Source of the DNA: Chloroflexota bacterium
GTDB taxonomy: Bacteria; Chloroflexota; UBA4733
DNA: 10,351 bases
Direction of reading: 5' to 3'
Assembly (NCBI GenBank): GCA_025980355.1
Contig: JAICXR010000080.1
Location: 1-10,351 of the forward strand
Shown here: positions 6,250 to 10,351 of the stretch, piece by piece
Layout: the number at the start of each line of letters is the position of its first letter
Numbering within the stretch: position 1 is the first letter of the stretch
The notes under the pieces: model-generated
Seen by the model: the letters and a program-made list of their open reading frames with translations, nothing else
The model's database searches: none
Told to the model about the DNA's origin: nothing
Made by a program: the position numbers and the translations under genes

Positions 6250-6525
6250 ATGATCCAGGAACTGCTGCAATTAGCTGGCCGGGCGGCGCTGGACCGCAAC
6301 TTCCTGGCCTATCACTTCCAGGGTGTTGAACTGGCCCTGATCTGCCAGCGCCTGAACTGTTCCGTCACCACTGCCTTGCTGATCGAGCTGAGCGCCACGC
6401 CACGCGTCCACACCTGGCAGGCCGATGTCGAGCAACTGGCGCTGGATCGCGGGGTCGATACGGCGCAACTCGCTTCCCTCTTGCGCGACGCCGAGGCAAT
6501 ACTGGTGCATCGCGCCAGGGTGTAG
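6250..6525 (+). CDS. Small helical hypothetical protein
   Basis: The protein has 91 residues, predicted all-helical and soluble, with no membrane segment, signal peptide or catalytic motif. Visible blocks are MIQELLQLAGRAALDRNFLA, then YHFQGVELALICQRLNCSVT. The rest is a C-terminal helix pair (about 56-86) rich in Asp, Leu and Ala. I do not recognise a family. ATG 6250 is chosen because everything upstream in frame overlaps the divergent transporter gene, and GAAGG at 6236-6240 lies nine bases ahead. It ends 12 bases before the convergent oxidoreductase gene. Codon use looks like that of its neighbours and the alternative frames are less protein-like, which favours a real gene. Confidence 0.6.
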   Translation: MIQELLQLAGRAALDRNFLAYHFQGVELALICQRLNCSVTTALLIELSATPRVHTWQADVEQLALDRGVDTAQLASLLRDAEAILVHRARV

Positions 6526-6537
6526 GCGCACGTCGCC

Positions 6538-7653
6538 TCAATCCTCAATCGTGCCGTTCGGCAGGCCGGCCGGCAGCGGCGCCGGCCGGCTGACGCTGCT
6601 CTCCAGGGTGACGTGGCGGCCCTCCCGTGAGGCGTCGTGCACCGCATGCATGATGTCCAGGACGTGAAACGCCAGGTCGCCGCTTGCCCGTTGCGGTCGC
6701 TCGGTGCGGATCGCGGCGGCCAGGTCTACGACGCCAAGGCCCCGGCTGTTCCCGGTATTGCCGTGCGTGAGCGGGACGTCGGTCCACTCGCGCTCCTTCG
6801 CGCCGCGCAGGCGGACCGGGCCGCCAAAGGTATTCGGGTCCGGCAGGCTGAGCGTGCCTTCGGAGCCGTAGATCTCCAGGCGGGGCGTGTTGTGCGACCA
6901 GACGTCGAAGCTGGTGACGACGGTGGCGATCGGGCCTCCGGCAAAGTCCAAGAGGCCGGTCACATGGGTGGGAACGTTGACGGTGATCGTTTGCCCGGCC
7001 AGCGGCTGGCTGCCGATGGTGCGCTCGGGGAAGGAAATCCGCGTTGCGCCGGTCACGCGCCGGACCGGACCCAGCAACGTCACGAGGGCCGTCAGGTAGT
7101 AGGGGCCCATGTCGAACATCGGCCCCGCCCCCGGCTGGTAGAAGAAGTCGGGATTGGGGTGCCACCCTTCGGGGCCGTGGCCGAGCATGAAGGCGGTGGC
7201 GGCGACGGGTGTGCCGATGCGTCCCTCGTCCAACACCTGCCGGCAGGTCTGCAGGCCGCCGCCGAGGAAGGTGTCCGGCGCCCCGCCGACGCGGAGCCCG
7301 CGTTCCCGCGCCAGGTCGAGCAGCCGGCGGGCGGTGGCCCGATCGAGCGCCAGCGGCTTCTCGTTATAGACCGACTTGCCGGCCTCCAGGGCCGCGATGG
7401 CCACCGGCCCGTGCGCCTGCGGGATGGTCAGATTGACGACGATCTCAATCTGCGGGTCGGCCAGCAACTGGTCGACGCTGCAGGCGCGCGGAACACCGAA
7501 CGCCGCCGCCTGTTCCTCGGCCCGCGACCGGTCGATGTCGGCACAGGCCACCACGGTCGTCCCGGCGAATGCCCCCAGATTCTGCAGGTAAATGCTGCTG
7601 ATCTTGCCGCAGCCGATGAGGCCGATCCGTGCCTGCCGCTCGCCTGTCATCAT
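6538..7653 (-). CDS. Gfo/Idh/MocA family NAD(P)-dependent oxidoreductase
   Basis: The protein has 371 residues. The N-terminal Rossmann fold has IGLIGCGKIS (10-19) with the nucleotide-binding glycines, an acidic strand end (ACADID) and the family's EKP (residues 98-100, NEKPLALD). The C-terminal alpha/beta domain contains GAGPMFDMGPYYLTAL (about 175-190). There the usual D-x-x-x-H pair reads D181 and Y185, as I recall for a subgroup of this family. It ends with PDP...GGPVRLRG and a helical tail. Members oxidise or reduce sugars, inositols or similar polyols with NAD(P); the substrate is not predictable here. ATG 7653 is preferred because GGAG (plus-strand CTCC, 7661-7664) lies seven bases upstream. 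A start at 7692 would put 13 extra residues over that site. It lies 106 bases behind dltB and has its own promoter-like sequence. Confidence 0.92.
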   Translation of the reverse strand: MMTGERQARIGLIGCGKISSIYLQNLGAFAGTTVVACADIDRSRAEEQAAAFGVPRACSVDQLLADPQIEIVVNLTIPQAHGPVAIAALEAGKSVYNEKPLALDRATARRLLDLARERGLRVGGAPDTFLGGGLQTCRQVLDEGRIGTPVAATAFMLGHGPEGWHPNPDFFYQPGAGPMFDMGPYYLTALVTLLGPVRRVTGATRISFPERTIGSQPLAGQTITVNVPTHVTGLLDFAGGPIATVVTSFDVWSHNTPRLEIYGSEGTLSLPDPNTFGGPVRLRGAKEREWTDVPLTHGNTGNSRGLGVVDLAAAIRTERPQRASGDLAFHVLDIMHAVHDASREGRHVTLESSVSRPAPLPAGLPNGTIED

Positions 7654-7719
7654 GCTCCCACTCCGCGGGCGCGTGTGCGCCCCGCCCGACACTGCTCGTT
7701 CCCTATGCTCGGCGTAGTG

Positions 7720-7748
7720 AGGCTACCCGTGGGGAGGGCGCATGTCAA
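7720..7748 (-). promoter_or_regulatory. Likely sigma-70-type promoter of the oxidoreductase gene
   Basis: On the minus strand a perfect -35 TTGACA (7748-7743) is followed by a 17-base spacer and a -10 TAGCCT (7725-7720), which keeps the key T, A and final T. The predicted start lies near 7713, about 60 bases ahead of the ATG at 7653. It sits in the gap after dltB, so the oxidoreductase can be expressed independently. Confidence 0.5.
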
Positions 7749-7759
7749 GGAAGAAGAAG

Positions 7760-9025
7760 CTAGACAAAAAGGTGCCCGGAAAAGATCAGCAGTCCGAAGC
7801 AGAAGAGGTTGAAGGTGAGGACCCAGCCGACGATATCCGTCCGCCAGCCGAGGGCCAGCACCTTTCGCCGGCGATTCCAACGTCCCACCAGGTCGTAACC
7901 CACCATCATGCCGCCCTGGTAGAGGCCATAGACGAGGTAATGCCAGTAGAGGCCATGCCAGCAGCCCATGAGGAAGAACGTCACGACCAGGGCGGCGTAG
8001 TTCGCCGAATTGCGGTTGCCGCCGAACCACTTCCGGCGGGTCGCCAGGAGGAGGAAACGCATGTAGACGTGGTCGCGCAGCCAGAAGGAGAGCGACATGT
8101 GCCAGCGGTTCCACATCTCCCGAAAGTCCCGGCTGAGGAATGGTTTGTTGAAGTTCTCCGGCACGGTGATACCGAGGAAACGCCCGACGCCGATGGCGAA
8201 GGCGCTGTAGCCCGCAAAGTCGAAAAAGAGGTAGAAGCTGTAGGCATACATATAGCGGAGGTCGCCCGCCCAGCCGTGCATAGTCGACGCCGGCAGCAAG
8301 GCGTGCTGATAGATCAGCGCTGCCACGATGAACTTGTAGAGGAAGCCTTGCGCGATACGGTGGATTCCGGCCTCGATGTCGGCCAGGTAGGCGCCCCGGC
8401 GGCGCGGGGCCCGCTTCAACTCCTCGCCAAAGCGACGATAGCGATCGATCGGCCCGGCGCTGATGGTGGGGAAGAAGAGGAGATAGGCCGCAATCCCCCG
8501 CGCCGTGGGCGCTTCTTTCGTCAACCCATCCTGGATCGTGATGATGGCGTCGAGCACCCGAAAGGTCAGATAGGAGATCCCGAGGAAGCCGAAGGTGGCA
8601 AACCGATCGCTCGTCGACGCGATGCCTGTGCTGTTGCCAAACGGCGCGGCGAAGATGCCGAAACGCCAGAGCCAGCCGTGTACCGCCAGGACGGGATAGA
8701 CCTTGACCGCCACTAACGGCAGCAGGGCCAGACTGACGGCGAGGTAGAACGGCGGCTGCCGGCGGCCGCGGCGGCGGAACCAGGCGAAGGCGAGGATGAT
8801 CGCCGTGCTGCCAACGGCGTCGACCGCAAGAAATTTCAACTGTTGGAGCCCGGCGCGCTGGGCCGCCACGTCGCCCAGCGGGTTGCTGAACTGGAAGACC
8901 AGCACGACGACGCTCAGCAGCAGGATCGCCCGCGTGCCAAGCAGGCGTACCAGTCCGAGGATGACGGCGATCGCCAGCGGATAGAGCAGGAAAGTGAAGT
9001 AGGTGAATGAGTCGTACGGGGTCAC
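7760..9025 (-). CDS. dltB: DltB-like membrane-bound O-acyltransferase (MBOAT), D-alanyl transfer
   Basis: The protein has 421 residues, the normal length of DltB (about 400-415), with about eleven hydrophobic segments from residue 10 to the C-terminus. It keeps the DltB/MBOAT core: SYLTFRVLDAII (151-162), FFPTISAGPIDRYRRF (184-199) and FYLFFDFAGYSAFAIGVGRF (264-283). WNRWHMSLSFWLRDH (305-319) contains H309. GCWHGLYWHYLVYG (354-367) contains the active-site histidine, H357. The end, FGLLIFSGHLF, is also typical. DltB takes D-alanine from the carrier DltC and passes it across the membrane; in Firmicutes DltD and teichoic acids complete the route. It starts at GTG 9025, whose GTGA overlaps the TGA of dltA, with AAGGA just upstream. 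The tight DltA-DltB pairing supports DltB over AlgI-type alginate acetylases. The final acceptor in this organism is unknown. Confidence 0.92.
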   Translation of the reverse strand: MTPYDSFTYFTFLLYPLAIAVILGLVRLLGTRAILLLSVVVLVFQFSNPLGDVAAQRAGLQQLKFLAVDAVGSTAIILAFAWFRRRGRRQPPFYLAVSLALLPLVAVKVYPVLAVHGWLWRFGIFAAPFGNSTGIASTSDRFATFGFLGISYLTFRVLDAIITIQDGLTKEAPTARGIAAYLLFFPTISAGPIDRYRRFGEELKRAPRRRGAYLADIEAGIHRIAQGFLYKFIVAALIYQHALLPASTMHGWAGDLRYMYAYSFYLFFDFAGYSAFAIGVGRFLGITVPENFNKPFLSRDFREMWNRWHMSLSFWLRDHVYMRFLLLATRRKWFGGNRNSANYAALVVTFFLMGCWHGLYWHYLVYGLYQGGMMVGYDLVGRWNRRRKVLALGWRTDIVGWVLTFNLFCFGLLIFSGHLFV

Positions 9026-10351
9026 TGCGTCCTTGCCGACAGGGCACGGCGGTCAAGCTTCCCGTTGGGCGTCAGCGGCAGGGCGGGGAGCAGGTGCACC
9101 CGGCGCGGTAGCGCATACGCCGGCAACGCCTCCGCCAGTTGTCCCCGGACGCTGCGCGTGAGCGCCAGTGTTCCTTCCGGCAGGACGCGCGCCGCGGCAT
9201 CCTCGCCCGGCGCCACGAAGGCGACGAGGTAGTCGGGACGCCCGTCGCGGTCCACCGTCAGGACGGCCGCGTCGGCCACACCCGGGAGGCGCCGCAGGTG
9301 CGCCTCAATCTCCTCCAACTCCAGGCGGTAGCCGTGGAGCTTCACCTGGCGGTCCAGGCGGCCGGCGCAATAGAGGAGGCCGTCGGCGGGGTCGATGTAC
9401 CCGAGGTCGCCCGTGTGATAGGCGACGCCGCCGTTTGGCAGCGGCACGAACGGCCCGGTTCCCATGCGTGACGGTGCCGACGCGAGGTAGCCGGGGCTCA
9501 CCTGCGGCCCGGCGATCACCATCTCGCCGCTGGCGCCGAGTGGCAAGCGCCGGAGCGGGTCGGCAGGGTCGGCGATCCACACGTCCATCCCCGCCGCCGG
9601 TGCGCCGACCGGCAGCGGCCGACCGGACGCCGCCATGGTGTCGGTCACGCGGACGGCCGTGACGGCCACCGTCGCTTCGGTGGGGCCGTAGGTGTTCCAG
9701 ACCTCCGCCGCGGGGAACCGCCGCACCAGTTCGGCCGCCACAGCCGGGGGCAGCGTCTCCCCGCAGAAGAGGAAGCGGCGTAACGCCGGCAGCATCTCCT
9801 GCCGAAATCGGGGCTCCGCCAGACAGAAGCGGGCGAAGGACGGCGTCGACACCCAGACCGTGAGCGGCGCCCCGGCCAGGCGTGCGAAGAGCAGGCGAGG
9901 GTCCGCCACTTCCTCCCGCGTGATCGAGAAGAGCGTGCCCCCGGTGAGGAGCGCGCCATAGAGGTCCATCACGGAGAGGTCGAAGTTGAACGGCGCCTGA
10001 TTCAGGAACGTCTCCTCACCCGCGGTGAAGCGCTGCGTCTGGATCAGCCAGCTCGTGAAGTGCTCCAGCGCCCGACAGGGGATCGGCACGCCCTTCGGCT
10101 CGCCGGTGGTGCCCGACGTGAAGATGATATAGGCGGTGGGGTCGGCGCTGCCGGACGGTCCCTCCGGCGCCGCGGCCGGCGCAGACCCGGCGCAATCGAC
10201 GCTTTCGGCTAGCGGGTCGCAGTGGATTGTTGGGATGCCTCGGGCGTCGAGCGCCGCAGCGACCGCCGCCGGCAACGCCTCGGCCGCCACGGCGACGCCG
10301 GGGCGCGCCAGGTCCAGCATGCTGGCGATACGGGCGGGCGGGACGGCGGAG
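9022..10351 (-). CDS. dltA: DltA-like D-alanine--D-alanyl carrier protein ligase (5' truncated by window edge)
   Basis: The frame is open to the window end and gives 442 residues of a family usually near 500, so about 60 N-terminal residues are missing. The first visible residues (PPARIASMLDLARPG) fit the DltA pattern, so a methionine at 10320 is internal. Counting from that methionine, the adenylation core motifs are IIFTSGTTGEPKGVPI (65-80), NQAPFNFDLSVMDLYGALL (107-125), FLFCGETLP (183-191), NTYGPTEATVAVT (209-221), YHTGDLGYID (301-310), GRLDRQVKLHGYRLELEEIE (320-339) and the catalytic-lysine end LTPNGKLDRR (416-425). The cysteine in FCGE and NTYGPTEATVAVT are DltA hallmarks; this Cys contacts D-alanine in characterised DltA. 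It forms D-alanyl-AMP and loads the phosphopantetheine arm of a DltC-type carrier. It overlaps dltB by four bases. No carrier gene is in view. Confidence 0.92.
   Translation of the reverse strand, partial: SAVPPARIASMLDLARPGVAVAAEALPAAVAAALDARGIPTIHCDPLAESVDCAGSAPAAAPEGPSGSADPTAYIIFTSGTTGEPKGVPIPCRALEHFTSWLIQTQRFTAGEETFLNQAPFNFDLSVMDLYGALLTGGTLFSITREEVADPRLLFARLAGAPLTVWVSTPSFARFCLAEPRFRQEMLPALRRFLFCGETLPPAVAAELVRRFPAAEVWNTYGPTEATVAVTAVRVTDTMAASGRPLPVGAPAAGMDVWIADPADPLRRLPLGASGEMVIAGPQVSPGYLASAPSRMGTGPFVPLPNGGVAYHTGDLGYIDPADGLLYCAGRLDRQVKLHGYRLELEEIEAHLRRLPGVADAAVLTVDRDGRPDYLVAFVAPGEDAAARVLPEGTLALTRSVRGQLAEALPAYALPRRVHLLPALPLTPNGKLDRRALSARTQ

Noticed and set aside
7742..8716. 324-residue plus-strand frame opposite dltB
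   Set aside because: The translation is a Glu/Ala/Val/Arg shadow pattern without any domain, fully antisense to dltB.
7650..9056. 468-residue minus-strand frame overlapping dltB
   Set aside because: It is an Arg/Pro/Ala-rich out-of-frame shadow of dltB, while the dltB frame carries all MBOAT motifs.

Overview
The window is GC-rich, densely coded bacterial DNA with short intergenic gaps, frequent GTG starts and stop/start overlaps. My best guess is Chloroflexota (Thermomicrobia-like), from the overall gene style and a glycosyltransferase-like C-terminal remnant, but no rRNA or other marker gene is present, so the assignment is tentative. Eight intact or edge-truncated genes are recognised, plus two small genes of unknown function and one gene remnant. 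No tRNA, rRNA, CRISPR array, transposase or origin was seen, and no gene-free stretch exceeds about 190 bases.

Left part, plus strand (1-4404): the C-terminal quarter of a UvrA-family protein enters from outside the window and is followed by a diacylglycerol/sphingoid-type lipid kinase. After a GC-rich hairpin and a gap with a -24/-12 (sigma-54-like) promoter match comes a tightly coupled four-gene cassette. It comprises an Ala/Gln-rich membrane-anchored protein, a two-helix holin-superfamily/YqjE-like protein, a DUF3618 protein with four 11-residue LEA-like repeats, and a short acidic disordered protein. The four are joined by a 1-base overlap, a 4-base overlap and an 8-base gap, so they are almost certainly one transcript. 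The first three form a set also found together in other bacteria and are probably an envelope or stress module.

Junction (4381-4593): a two-hairpin REP-like element supplies the last codons of the fourth cassette gene. Behind it lies a start-less fragment resembling the C-terminal end of a Chloroflexota-type family 39 glycosyltransferase. This looks like a rearrangement scar.

Right part (4594-10351): a 14-helix DHA2-type MFS exporter (minus) is divergent from a 91-residue protein of unknown function (plus). A Gfo/Idh/MocA oxidoreductase (minus) follows, with its own likely promoter. Behind that promoter lie dltB and dltA (minus), overlapping by 4 bases; dltA runs off the window. DltA activates D-alanine and loads a carrier protein, and the MBOAT protein DltB passes the D-alanyl group across the membrane. 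The usual downstream dltC and dltD are absent here, so what is alanylated, and with which carrier, is the main open question of the window.
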